Positions 36,447 through 48,384 of a stretch of DNA of 64,000 nt are shown here, one piece after another. Made by a program: the position numbers and the translations under genes. This stretch comes from Zeugodacus cucurbitae (lineage: Eukaryota > Arthropoda > Insecta > Diptera > Tephritidae): contig NC_071669.1 of NCBI RefSeq assembly GCF_028554725.1, positions 3,363,501 to 3,427,500 of the forward strand, read 5' to 3'. Within the stretch, counting starts at the first letter, position 1. Each line of letters begins with the position of its first letter. Below the pieces are notes generated by a model. That model was not told where the DNA came from and made no database searches. It saw only the letters and a program-made list of their open reading frames with translations.

Positions 36447-37444
36447 TTTGGTTGACAAATATCTCCCGTCCGCTTTTTTGCTCTTTATTCAATGATCGGA
36501 TTTAGTTCAAATATGCGTCGTTTCGTTCGATAATCCGACGGCAACTTCATAATACCCCCCTCGAAGAAGCCCCCCTCCTTATTTGCGAAGAACTGAGACA
36601 GCCACTTTTCACAAGTATCTTTTGAGTACAACTTTACACAACTAAGGGAGTTCACCATGGACAGGAACAGGTGGTAATCACTAGGCGCTATGTTCGGGCT
36701 ATATGGTGGATGCGATAAAACATCACATCCGAGCTACCGTAGCTTCTGACGAGTCATTAACGAAGTGTGTGGTCTGGCGTGGTCCTGGTGGAACATTACA
36801 CCCTTCCTGTTGGCCAATTCTGGACGCCTTTAGTCGATCGCCTGCTTCAAGCGGTCCGGTTGTTCGCAGTAGATGGTAGAATTAAGCGTCTGGTCTTATG
36901 GGAGCAACTCATAGTGGATGACTCTCTTCCAATCCCACCAAACACACAGCAAAGCTTTCCTGCCCGTCAATCCCGGCTTGACCACTGTTTGGGACGATTA
37001 ACCGGCCTTCGACCACGACCGTTTTCGCTTGATATTGTCGTATGTGATCCATTTTTCGTCGCCAGTCCCCAACCGCTTCAAAAATGGGTCGAGTTCGTTC
37101 CGTTTCAGCAGCATATTGCAGGTGTGGATTCGGTCCAGTAGGTTTTTTGCGTCAAATCATACGGCACCCAAACATCAAGCTTTTTTGTGTATCCAGCCTT
37201 CTGCAGATGGTTTAAAATGGTTTGGTGACTAACTCCCATCCCCTGGGCGATGTCACGAGATGCCACATGCCGGTCTAACTCGATGTTTTCCATGATTTGA
37301 TCGCTATTCATTGTCACAGGTCTTCCGCCGGCTGGCTTATCCATGGTGTCGTTTTCAACCACTCTGAATCGTCGAAACCATTCCTCCGCAGTTCGAAGAG
37401 AGTACCATCCACCAAAACAGAGTGAGATATCTTAGCAAAATTAA
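36447..37444 (-). mobile_element. mariner element, copy 3, internally shortened at its 5' side
   Basis: The 3' terminal repeat lies at the low end: GGTTGACAAATATCTCCCGT from 36450. Coding sequence continues to about 37420 in the reverse direction, where N-terminal codons stop at a GTTTTGG junction. The next bases (37421-37444) read, on the minus strand, TTAATTTTGCTAAGATATCT, a plausible but poor relative of the left terminal repeat. If so, about 190 bp of leader and N-terminal coding DNA has been deleted while both ends remain. Orientation is opposite to copies 1 and 2. Confidence 0.85.
36485..37420 (-). pseudogene. mariner transposase (DD34D), inactivated
   Basis: It reads from 37420 downward. 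The frame 37362-37105 carries DKPAGGRPVT, HVASRDIAQGMGVSHQTILN and KLDVWVPYDLTQK, then a frameshift just after TQK (about 37140). TGDEKWITYDN (first catalytic Asp) lies near 37065-37030. Further frameshifts and a deletion follow (about 36905). QDHAR/FHQD-type sequence lies near 36790, and the SPDIAPSDYHLF equivalent near 36700-36670. The C-terminus is the best preserved of the three copies: it ends with codons for FELNPIIE and TAA at 36487-36485. The N-terminal start is deleted. Confidence 0.88.
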
Positions 37445-37530
37445 GTGTAGCATGTAGTCTTCGATATAGTGTATCTTGATGATGAAAATTAGTGAAATCG
37501 GTTCAGGAATTACCTCAGCCCCTCAATGGT

Positions 37531-38970
37531 AATAATTTTCTCTATCTTTATCTCGCTAATAATTTGGCAATAAATTCATTGAAAACAATAAGCGCATGCT
37601 ATTTGAGAGCAATTTCATGCAACATAGAGGCAATTACACGCTCAAAATTACCAGCATCACTTATCGAAATGTAATAATAAAATGGATAAAGTAAATTGCG
37701 CCAGTTTAAAAGCAACAGACAACAGGTGAAAAACTTTGAGCTTTTGTGTATCAAAGGCTAAATGTGAAGCGCTCAAAAGGCAGTGGAATTATAAATAGGC
37801 GCATATTAAAATATCCTTTACGAAGAACAGTCGCTCTGTATGCTTAAACTGGCATAACAGCATTACAATCGCTTCAATTGTGTGCGGCCCAAGGCCTGGC
37901 TTGCAATATTTCTTCGGCAGTTTTAACTGCGGTGAGTTATGTGCTTTTTTCCACATTTCACAGCTACAAACTCGAGCGCTCTCTCCGTTTATTTGCTGCT
38001 GATGCTGCTGTCGACTTGCATTGCATTCAACTCAAAAGGAATTTGAAAATTTCAATTACGCGTGCAATGAAAATTACGAAAAGCCACAAAACTCATTTTT
38101 CTTGATCGATTCTTTTTTATTATTTGTGCTCATACGCAGAACGACAGACATACACATGGATGCGCTGTTGAAGGATTCAATAAACTTACGAACATAAAAG
38201 AGCGCCTTGAGGTGGCAAAAGGTGCCGCAAGGCAGGTTGAAGGCCAGCATAAAGGCTTACAATATACAGATAGATAGATAAAGAGTGAGAGAGAGAGAGA
38301 CGAAGAGCGAAAGGGGAGAGAAAAAGAAAACTGAGTTGATTGCTGCGAAAAGAAAACCACAAATAAAAGCAGGCAGAGGGAAGGCACTAAAATAGACAGC
38401 TTTTGTTGTTAAGTTGTTGTTGCATAAGAGCCGGCGCTGAAGGGTGAAGAACTTAAGTAAAAAAGCAATTTTCAAACCGCCGAGAAATATCGAAATTCCA
38501 GGCTGGCACTGCACACAGCCAAGCGCAAATCAGCAAAGCGGGCAATATGTGGCATATCATATATGTATTTGGAAATATATGACTACAACAACAACAATAA
38601 CAATCAGCTTACAAAATAATAATCGTAATGTCAATGAGCGCAGAAGGGGCTTATAGCTCATGGTAGCTGAAATACAACAATAATAAAAGCCGATTTTGCT
38701 CTTAAAGGCTTGATAGGAGTACACATAAAGCACTAGAGATCTGATCTACCTTTCAGAAAGAGTTCCATATAAGGTCCGGAGATGAGTAGCGAAGATGAAG
38801 ACCCACGATATTCAGGTTCATATAAGTGAAATAGACTAAGATTGGTCAACTCGGATGATGTCACTCCAACTGATGGAGAATATTCTCAGCCTCTACAACA
38901 ATAACCACATTCTGCAGAGCATTTCGTAAAATGGAGAATATTCTCATGCTGTACAACAAGAAACCTCTTT
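37531..38970. other. non-coding block
   Basis: No supportable gene. It contains GATA and GAGA steps (38270-38300), TTG and CAA runs (38400-38420, 38585-38600), and a short partial duplication near 38870-38950 (GGAGAATATTCTCA twice). Confidence 0.55.
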
Positions 38971-39462
38971 TTAAAGCAATATAGGGGGTTCCAAATACCA
39001 TCAATATCAAAGAGACTCGTAGAGATAGAGCTTAGATGACTTAATCCTGAATAATTCGTAAAATAGGGAGATCCAGACTTTTCTGAAGAGATGCTGACTT
39101 CGAAATATAGATCCTAGACCACTATTTTAAAGTTCTAAACACAGTTCCAAGGGGATATGGAACCAGTTATTAAGTGCTTTAAGCTTAGCACGAAATTTTT
39201 CTGTCACCGGGGTACATTAAAGCAATATAGGGGGTCCCAAATACCATCAATATGAAAGAGACTCTTAGAGAAAGAGCTTAGATCCTTTAATCCTGAATAA
39301 TTCGTAAAATAGGCAGATCCAGACTTTTCTGGAGAGATGCTGACTTCGAAATATAGATCCTAGACCACTATTTTAAAGGTCTAAACACAGTTCCAAGGGG
39401 ATATGGAACCAGTTATTAAGAGCTGTAAGCTTAGCACGAAATTTTTCGGTCACCTGGGTACA
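38971..39462. repeat. 246-bp tandem duplication
   Basis: TTAAAGCAATATAGGGGGT at 38971 recurs at 39217, and a third TTAAAGCAAAG start lies at 39463. The two full units are nearly identical along their length, including GATCCAGACTTTTCTG, ATAGATCCTAGACCACT and GGGATATGGAACCAG. This looks like a fairly recent direct duplication. Confidence 0.95.
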
Positions 39463-40694
39463 TTAAAGCAAAGCCAAAATGACAGCAAAAATATTAAAGA
39501 AGAAGCAAATGGATTGCAAACGGCAAATGAAGCTGGTATGAAAGCAACAACAACAACAACATGCGACAACAAACACATGGACAGTAGAAGGTGAGAAGGT
39601 GAGAAGGCGTTAAAGCGTTTGCTCAAGGCGAGAATTTATGTGTGAGCGCCGGCACACAACAACACATAACACACAAGCGCGTCTGAAAAGCGCACAAAGG
39701 ATGTGAACACACACAGACGCAACAACAATAACAAAAAGAAAGTTGAAAAAAAGCAAAAGAATTGCTTGGAAAAGCAGTAGACAGCTAACAGGTGTGCCAT
39801 GTATGAGGGTGTGTGTGTGTGTGCTATGTGTGTGGTGTTAGGCAGCCAAAGAGTCGAAGCGCTGAAGAGCTACCGCCTCAAGGACAAAAATGCACAAAAG
39901 CGCAAGAGTAGCGGGTGAAAAAAACCAACCAACCAACAAATGGTAGAATAAAATGCACAGCGAGCGAGCGCGCGCTGAACAAAAGCAAGCGGCGCTGCAG
40001 TCAGATTAACAAAACCAACAGCAGCAGCAGCAGCAACAACAATAAAAAGAATGAAATTAAAAAAAAAAACCTTTGTAAGTGCAACCTCAAGCGCATAACA
40101 AAGCCAGGACGTTGGTTGCGAACGAAGCGGCGCGGAGCAGTTGAGGAGTAATGCTGCGCTGTAAGCGTACAGTGCACAGCGCCGGATGTCAAGGTGGCAA
40201 CGGAAGTCAGTCAGTGGCGCATCCAACAAACAGCATGGAGTACGCGCGCGCGCTTGAAGCGGTTGCGGTATTCGCATGGTGTGGAGGTTGCGCGGAAAAT
40301 GCGAGGAAAATATGGTTGAAATGAATTTGAGGGCTTTAAAGAATATATATTTTTTAATTATTTTTTTTTTTTTTTTAATATTGAAGATTGGAGAAAGAAA
40401 TAGGGGTCTCATAGCGGTGTAGAGGTGCTTCAAATCAAGTTGAGAGCAAAGGATTTGTTGCTGATTATTAAAAAATAGTCAAGTGACCGTGACCACGCCC
40501 ACTTATCAAATCAACTATCTTATAAGTCACTTAAGCCGATAACCGACTATTTGATGCCTGAAATTGAAGCTCGTGATCTCGACTCCCGACTAAGGTTATA
40601 TTCTACGATCATACAATTAGTAAAAAATCGTAGTTGGTTTCAAAGTGGACGGAATCGCGTAAGAATCACGCTCACATACCAAAGAAATCCTTAC
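39463..40694. other. non-coding block
   Basis: No supportable gene. It contains CAA/CAG runs (39545-39560, 39720-39735, 40015-40045), a TG microsatellite (39808-39835) and a T-run (40362-40376). From 40470 a CGTGACCACGCCCAC word resembles the dispersed repeat at 36215. Confidence 0.55.
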
Positions 40695-41164
40695 ATAATC
40701 ACATTAGCTTGACTGTAGATCACTTAAGAATCAATACAGTTATGTAAAAGGGACTCATATGTATACATGTGGCAACATTATACGAGATATGGCAACGCTC
40801 TTCCAAAAAGAAACGAGTTTCGTCCATATCAAGTTCACAGAAATACAATATAGTGATTTCTGAAACCTCGCTTGACTTTAAAGTGTTCCGTATCACAAAG
40901 GTTTAGTGGTCTTAAGATGTCCTCAGGTACTAATCGCATTAGATTAACTGTAGATCACTTAAGAATCAATACAGATATCGAAAAATGGGTATATACAACA
41001 TACATGTGGCAACATTATCAGAGGTATGGCAACACTCTTCTAAAAATATGCGAAATTCGTCTATATCAAGCTCCCAGAAATATGATAGAATGATTTCTAG
41101 CTCCTTGCTTTACTTTGAGGTGTTTAGTATCACAGGGGTTTAACGGTCTTAAGAGGTCCTCAGA
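40695..41164. repeat. 235-bp tandem duplication
   Basis: ACTGTAGATCACTTAAGAAT at 40712 recurs at 40947. Shared downstream words are ACATGTGGCAACATTAT, ATGGCAAC.CTCTTC, ATATCAAG and GTCTTAAGA.GTCCTCAG. The units are roughly 40695-40928 and 40929-41164. Confidence 0.9.
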
Positions 41165-42473
41165 GTCGAAACCCGTTATTTTTTATAACACTCCGTTAGA
41201 GACAACAAATTCATATCAGGAATATATATTAACCGTTATATCCACGCATAATGCCACACACACGCAATAATAATAAGTGGCATGCGTCACATGACAATAA
41301 CTGTAACGGCGCCCACAAACGAAGCATGGAATGGAAGGAGTAAAGTAGTAAAATAACACCAGATACAGATGAAAGAGCGGAGAAAATGACCTGCAGCGGC
41401 GACTATGAGCATACTACGAATTATGCACAATGAAAAGTCAGTAAAGCACCAAGCAACAGCGGTCGTTATGGCAACAATGAGCCGACACAGCATATGTGGG
41501 AAATACTAACTGTTTGTATATATATGTATGAGTGAATATACACACGAGAAAAATGCAAAAAGAATGCTTGCAGAATTCACGCTGGCCACTTGCAGCAGCT
41601 CAAGCAGCTGGCTTGCGTTGTCCTCTGGCAGCATATTAAGATTACAGCAAGTTTTTATTGTTGTTGTTGAGGCAAATAATGCAATTTTTTATTGTATTTA
41701 CAGGGCATATTTTCAACGGAGCACAAAGAAAGTGCGAGAAATGCAAAAATATTAAGAGAAAATATGCAAACGGCAAATTGTGGCAGCGTTGCAATGGAAA
41801 TGAGTGTGGAATTGTGAGAGAGAAAAAAAAAACAGTTCTTTATTTGTATTTGTAATGTCTACATATGCCAGCAAAGCAGCACATGCTTGAGTGCAATTGT
41901 GGCAAGGAAAGCTCAACAAGGTGTTGCACGCTCGATGAAGCGACAAAGCACTTGTCAGGCAAACACGCAAACACACACAAAAGCACATATAAACACAGTT
42001 ATATATACAAATATATATGAAATCATAAAGCTCATGCTTGCCTGGCCTTCATTTGCCTTCCACAAGCGCTACAGCATACAGACTTGCAACACTTCAGCTT
42101 ATATACATATACATACATATATTCCTGAATATCTCTACAGCAAGACTGCCGCTTTTCTTCTGAGAATATTCTTTTTTTTTCCTACTACTTGCTCGAAAAT
42201 CTCATTGTGGCTTCGCTGCGAACTTTCATATATTTACAACACTCAACCACAATTTGCCGCATGTTGCAAGCGTACTACTACTACCACTACTACTATCGCA
42301 AACATATCCGGTAAAATACCTGTAACCGTAAGAATTTCTGCCACGCCACTACAAACGCCCTAAATTGGAATTATTGTGGAAGTGAAATGCGAAATTTTAT
42401 TTCTTCTTAGAAGGCATACTTGCCAAGCAGAAGAAGAAAAATTAAATAAATATGAGTGAATATATTTATATTA
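41165..42473. other. non-coding block
   Basis: No supportable gene. It holds TTG (41658-41668), CA/TA microsatellite (41950-42010, 42100-42125) and ACT (42275-42290) runs. Open frames are low in complexity. Confidence 0.6.
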
Positions 42474-43100
42474 CTGAAAAGCTCTAAAGCTTGTATAAAG
42501 CAGCGTCTTTAAAAAGCTTTAAAGTTTGCATAAAACAATTTCTTTAAAAAGCTCTAAAGCCATTTCTTTAGAAAACCTTAAAGCTTGCAAATAACCGTTT
42601 CTTTAAAAAGCTCTAAAGCCACTTCTTTAAAAAGCTTTAAAGCTTGCATAAAACTTTTTCTTTAAAAAGTTCTAAAGCCATTTTTTTAAAAGCTTTAAAG
42701 CTTGCAAATAACCGTTTCTTTAAAAAGCTCTAAAGACATTTCTTTAAAAACCTTTATACCTTGCATAAAACCGTATCTTTAAAAAGCTCTAAAGCCATTT
42801 CTTTAAAAAGCTGCAAAGCTTGCATAAAACTTTTTCTTTAAAAAGCTCTAAAGCCATTTTTTTTTTAAAGCTTTAAAGCTTTCATAAAATCGTTTCTTTA
42901 AAAAGCTCTAAGGCCGTTTCCTTAAAAAGCTTTAAAGCTTTCATAAAACAATTTCTTTAAAAAGCTCTAAAGCCATTCCTTTAAAAAGCTTTAAACCTAT
43001 TATAAAACCGTATCTCTAAAAAGCTCTAAAGCCATTTCTTTAAAAAGCTCTAAATCCATTTCTTTAAAATGCTTTAAAGCTTGCATAAATTCTTTAAAAG
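42474..43100. repeat. 59-bp satellite array, about ten units
   Basis: GCTCTAAAG recurs at 42481, 42551, 42610, 42669 (variant), 42727, 42786, 42845, 42905, 42964 and 43023, a regular step of 58-60 bp after the first. Each unit is made of two half-units, TTTAAAAAGCTCTAAAGCC and TTTAAAAAGCTTTAAAGC, joined by ATTTC and TTGCATAAAACC. GCTTTAAAGC is a perfect palindrome. Confidence 0.95.
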
Positions 43101-43740
43101 GCTCCAACAGACTTTAGACTTTTGTGTCTTTAAGAACCTTAAAAGTCTACATTAAACAGTATCTTTAAAGAACTTTATAGTCTGCATAAAGCTATATCCT
43201 TAGAAAGCTTAAAAGATCTCATAAAGTTGTTAAAATTGTTTCTTCGAAACTAATCGGATATAGTTTCTCCACTTCAATTTTATTTATTTTGTGATCTTTG
43301 TTGTTACTTCTAAAAGCTCAAAATTACTTACAAGTTACTTATTCTTCCTTTAAAGCACTAAGAAATAGTTTCTCTATTTTATCTTACTTTTTTTAACGAT
43401 ATCTGATGTTTGCTCAAAAAGCTCGACAGCTTTGCAAAAAGCTGATTCTTTAAAAAGCTCGAAAGCTCTTATAAAGTCACTTGTTCCTCTTAGAAACTAG
43501 CCGACTATAGTTTCTCCATATTCATTTCATTTCGTTTGTGATCTCTAATGTGCCTTTAAAAAGCTCAAAAGCTCTCATAAAGGAGATTGCTCTTCCTTTA
43601 AGGCACTAGGATACAGTTTCTCCTACTTTATTTTACTTCTTTAATGATCTCTGATTATTCTTTGAAAAGCTCAAAAGCTCTCAAAAAGTGATTATTTTCT
43701 CTAGAAAGCTCTGAGGCATATTTATAATTTCTTCTTTATC
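43101..43740. repeat. diverged higher-order extension of the 59-bp array, about 245-bp period
   Basis: AAAAGCTCAAAAGCTCTCAT-like words alternate with TATAGTTTCTCCA..TTCATTT and TGATCTCT segments. The TAGTTTCTC word lies at about 43263, 43367, 43507 and 43614, giving paired spacings of about 105 and 140 bp. Confidence 0.75.
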
Positions 43741-45739
43741 ATTTGAGAAGTAGTTTTATATGAAAAAGTAAGATAAAAAAGAGCTTTTAACCTAGCCGTA
43801 TAAGTTGAATTCAAAATGATCCTTAAATCTAAACTAAGCTCTCGATGCGTTACCACTGTTTACTTCAACTTTCCGAACCATTGCTTTCAACTAAAGTTCA
43901 TAAATAATAAGAATTTATGCCACTGCAACAGCAACCATACACAGTTTTACTCTCAAAAAGTTCCAATATATGGCACAGATGTCGCTGTTACCTTGAGAAA
44001 GAAAGATTTGCTTCTTAGTTAACCGGAAAAGTTTTCTTAACATGCGGCCGCCTGCGCCGACCTGCTGCAATATAATAATTTAGCACAAGTAGTTTTGCCT
44101 GAGATTTACCATTTCAACAACGCCTTCACCGCTAACACCATGCAGGAGCTGCATGCGACTCTCAAGCAGTCAAATGTAACAACAATAACAACAGCATACG
44201 CTTGGCTTGACTTGCCTTAGCTTGGCTGGGATTGGGATTGGGTTTGTGATTGGGCTGGGCGCGCACATCATTTAGGATTTAATTTTATGTTGTCGTTGTG
44301 GGCTTTCCACTATGGCCACCTTGAGCTCAAACGGCTCAGCCAGCCAGGCCAACAAGGTCTTAGACTACCATGGCACACAAACACACACACACACACATAC
44401 ATTGCAAGCGATATGAAGGAGATTTTTTTTTGCGAAGCAGCTACAACAGCTGTAACGCCTGAATTATCCTTGTGCCCTCAACTAGTTTCACACAGAGAGC
44501 AAAGGTGTTGGTGTGAGTGCCGGTTTTGATGAGAAAATGCGAGGCTCGTGTGACATTTTCATTATCGTCGGTTATATGCCACACAGATAAGGTTACAAAA
44601 TTATTAGTGGGATTTTTGTTGGGCGGCTTAGTCGCACTAGTGATATATCAAAGCTCGGTAACTTACTGGCGTACAGGATATCTCCTTGCACATATACATA
44701 CATCTGCTCGGCTAGTTAACGGCAAAGGCTGCAGTGAGACACACTGTTTGTTGAAGCCGTGTTAAGCTAGTTTGTGTCGTTCAAATGCCAGCAGCGCTGT
44801 TCTAGCGAGTTTACGCAACGCTGCAGGCGGACCTACAACTACGACAAGGACTAACACGTTAGCTCACACGGAGTACTTGAGGATTTAAGCTCAATGGAAA
44901 GTTAAGTGTCTGCGCATCGTTTACACGTAATAATGAAAATTATTGGAGACACTTCTCGTGGAGAAATTAAGAGCAGGAATTATGGCGCGTTTTACTCGCA
45001 CTTACAAGGTTTTAGGTCGTGTGTAGTTCTTTCATAGTTTTCATGTATTTAAAAATAAATTTTAATAATTTTGCTTTGATATATGGCGTTATGGACTCAA
45101 AAATACTTTAGTACTCACAGTAACTACTGCTCCATTGATATATTTATAGGGCACTTACCTAAAAAGAGAAGAAAAATATAATTAAAAATGGTCTCCGCAG
45201 ATAATTTCTAGAATTGAGAGATTTATGAATAAGCGACTTATAAAAAATACTAGAAAAATATAAAGGAAGTTCTCCGGTAGCTGCAACTACATACCCAGCT
45301 TTTCAGAATTTATGGTATTCAGCGCTTATTCAGCTTCAAGAAATGAGAGCTGAATAAAGTGCTGAATCTAATTTCTACAAGCTGAATAAGTGCTGAATAT
45401 CATTCCTCTAAGTTAAATAAGTGCTGAATGCGAAATCATATGGAAATCTTGGCATGATAGTTCAACTTCCGGACGAAGAAAGTGGTAAAGTCTTTCTATA
45501 TGAAACGCCGACAAAACTCTCATTTTATATGAACTCTTTGAATATAGTGTTGGATCATCAGCTACCGCGTTAACTTTCGATATGGTCTTTCTTGACATGG
45601 AATGAGGGTTAGAGGTCAACTTACACACAAGTGAAATGTTTTGAGAGCTAAACCTACACGAAGACTGGCAAAAATTAACTAGCACTACTGGAAATGTGGA
45701 CTTGAGGCCTCCCAGTTCTGAGTAATTGTTTCGTTAGCA
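43741..45739. other. non-coding block
   Basis: No supportable gene. A complex block at 43800-45020 includes CA repeats (44380-44400). At 45300-45430 a short GCTGAATAA.TGCTGAAT word is repeated about five times. Weak traces of the upstream part of the following LINE may exist but could not be read. Confidence 0.5.
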
Positions 45740-46422
45740 AAGCGGGTGCTTACGACAAGAAATATTTATATTTTTCCAGACAGCCAAGCGGCTTTAAAAA
45801 CACCTAAGGCGCGAATGATTTCCTCTAAGATAGTAAAAAAATGCCCTGAGCTAATAATGGAATTGACTACTTACTATACGATAAACTAGCAATGGGTTCC
45901 TGGACACAGTGATATTCCGGGTAACTGTGAAGCAGGCGAGCTAACCAGATAGGGCACAACTTTACAATTGGATTCCAGTAAAGATGGTATATGCATGCCG
46001 CTTGCCACTTGTAGACACTTAATCAATAAGCAGGTAATGGACTGGGCCGAATCCCAGTGAAAAGAATCTGTGACTTGCATAACTAGCAGGAGAACGTGGC
46101 CTGATTGGAATAAAGGCCGCACGTGACGGTTACTGAAATTTAAAAGGTAGGACATAAGAGCTCTGGTTGGAGTGTTAACTGCTCATTGTCTGATAGGAAG
46201 ACATGTCGACAGACTGTGGTTACCAAACAATGACTACTGTAGGAGCTGCCAAGAAATAGAAGAAGAGGTGACTACGTTACATCTACATTGTAAAGGAAAA
46301 GAATCGCCACAATTGGACACGGGTTTCTCGACGATATCTCGGAGATTGCGAACATCAAACTGGTTGAGTTGCTCAAGTTCTTAAAAGCCACAGAGTGGCA
46401 CAAAGACACATTGTGTGTATAG
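45740..46422 (+). pseudogene. non-LTR retrotransposon RNase H domain and C-terminus (Jockey/R1-like)
   Basis: Fragments in shifting frames read FPDSQAALKT (about 45775-45805, the RNase H DSQAA region), WVPGHSDIPGNCEAGELTR (about 45893-45950, the RNase H G-H..I.GN..A motif), then LINKQVMDWAESQ. After a frameshift the sequence reads RALVGVLTAHCLIGRHVDRL and NDYCRSCQEIEEEVTTLHLH, a C-x2-C ... H-type end, and finally ELLKFLKATEWHKDTLCV with TAG at 46420-46422. Stops (for example after ELTR and in WAESQ*) and frameshifts kill it. In intact elements the RNase H removes RNA from the RNA:DNA hybrid during insertion. Confidence 0.85.
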
Positions 46423-46625
46423 TGTAAGCGGATTTGAGTACCGGTGGATTCACAATGGGCCTTCTAAAGGCCTAGGTGCGTCAACTGACATCCACTTTAC
46501 CTACCACCTACCTCTTCAAAGAGTACATTCTAGTGTAAGGGAATTTGAGTCCCGGTGGATTCACAATGGGCCTTCTAAAGGCCTAGGTGCGTCAACTGAC
46601 ATCCACTTTATCTACCATCTACCTA
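46421..46625 (+). repeat. 111-bp duplication in the LINE 3' UTR
   Basis: AGTGTAAGCGGATTTGAGT at 46421 recurs as AGTGTAAGGGAATTTGAGT at 46532. Both copies carry GGTGGATTCACAATGGGCC, TTCTAAAGGCCTAGGTGCG and ACATCCACTTTA.CTACCA. It starts immediately at the stop codon of the preceding LINE, so it is probably that element's 3' UTR. Confidence 0.9.
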
Positions 46626-48384
46626 TACAGCATCTAGCGAGTTGAAAAACTCTTCAAGAAGAGGGAAAGAACCAAGAATACTGAAGAGATATGTTTTTTA
46701 GAACAGGAACACTTTCTTTTACTGAACATTTTGGACACAAATATCTACATATCTCATGAGTCTTAGTCCTTACGCCGTCAATCATGGTAGATACTAACTG
46801 ATGTTGATTTCCATTTTACTTACAAGAGTTTGCAATTTGGCAACATACAATTTTAGAGAAATGCTCAACTCTACACGTAGTTATGTATATGAGCCCGCCA
46901 TTATTGAAAAAATATTTATGCAAAAATTTCAAAGGAAAAACCAAGAAATTTACGCCATTGATGCGCTTCAGTGCGCCATGAAGTATGTGAAGAATCGTTG
47001 CCACTTTGCCGCAATACTTTCAGTAGCATAAAGTTGCATACAAGACTTGAACACATACTTTTCGAAGACACTGTATGTGTGGAGTAAGCGGACCTGGTGC
47101 AAATGGCGAGCAAACAAATGCGAAATGAGCAGACAATGCGCACAGAAATGATGCCAAAATAGACAAGAATGGACAGGCAGACAAATGCAGCGGCGAGAAA
47201 AGCCCGAATTTCGACAGCAAAAACCGTTAGACTTGCAAGTACACGAAGAAGTGCTTGTGAAGTTTGCAAAAAGCGCGAAGAAAATCTTTTTACCATTTTC
47301 TAGTGTAGTTGTGTGTGTGGAAAGCGCTGATAAGTGTCTAAAGTTGCGCACAAACGCTTTTAGAATCAGCGTGTGGTGGAAGTGGAGTAACAGTCAGCGC
47401 ATTGCAGGAATTGAAAACGTGTATTTTTCTTCCAAGAAACACACACACACAGACATTTGCACTTTAAAGCGTTGCAAAGTGAAAATGTTCAAGTGAAAGA
47501 AATCAAGCAAGGCAAGTCTTTCGCAAAGGCGGCGAGTAGTTTTCTACTAATAACGTGGTGTGGGGGCTAAAAAGAGACATGCAACGGCGCGCAAAAACTT
47601 CGAGTGCCTGCCGTGTGTCTGTGTGTTGGCGCCACTGGCCTTTAAGTTCGTTCTCCTACTTCCGCTTTTCCGCTTCTCTTTGCTGTTTTCTTATTTTTTT
47701 GTTCTCGTCATCTCGGCTTCGTTTCATTTCGTTTTAATACAATTCGATTCACGCTGAAGTGATATGTTGCCATATACACTTTCCGATTGATTTAACTTGT
47801 TCAGATTGCAGATAAACTTCACTAAGTGACGCTTCGATAGACGGATTGTACGGTTAAATGGTCAGCAGGTGTTTTGATTTGACAGATAGGTAGTGCCGTT
47901 CTTTCTCTGAATGTAGTGGGATTTTGCTGGAGCGGTCTAAGAATTGGTTGAAATGAAGGAAGTTGAACAAAAGCGCATGATAAGATTGAAATTCCTTTAA
48001 AGAAAAAAATATTTGCGAACAAAAATGAGAAAGGGTGTCAAATTTCAGGTGAGTCCTTAACCGGAACTCGAGCTTTCTCACTGATAATATTATGGAAAGA
48101 TCTAAAGTAGCTTCATCGAACTAGATTTGGTTTAAGAGAGTTCTAACTAAATTCTATTAAGAGGAAATTGCTTGTAGCTCTTAAGCCATTCTCTGGTACT
48201 CTGGTCAGAATCCCTCCTCGCGCTTCAAGATGTTGTTATAAAACGAGAGATCACTGCACTAAACTCGAAGGAAGTTAAATATCTGCTTGAAGATAGGTTC
48301 AAGAAACATTGGTTCCTATCTGGAAAAAGTAAACCTCTCACAAAATGGAAAAGATGTCGACAAAAGCTTTATAAAGATTTTTGA
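46626..48384. other. non-coding block
   Basis: No supportable gene. Complex DNA lies between 46790 and 47790 with overlapping open frames (46801-47031 plus, 46916-47351 minus, 47185-47496 plus), none carrying a family motif. Degenerate AT-rich sequence follows. Confidence 0.5.

Larger units (their letters stand above)
36215..37530. repeat. older dispersed repeat, split by mariner copy 3
   Basis: The left part (36215-36446) contains GTGGGTGTGACCCCGCCCC, GTATATATCTCGCAAAG, AACCACGCCCACCTCCCATA and GTTATGTTGAAAATTACT. I associate these words with an abundant repeat in tephritid genomes, but I have no name for it. The right part (about 37445-37530) has GTGAAATCGGTTCAGGAATT and ACCTCAGCCCC, which fit the same kind of repeat. 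The mariner sits between them. Confidence 0.5.

Noticed and set aside
45413..45685. 90-residue minus-strand frame as a gene
   Set aside because: No motif; it abuts the LINE RNase H remnant and may be the antisense of its decayed upstream part.
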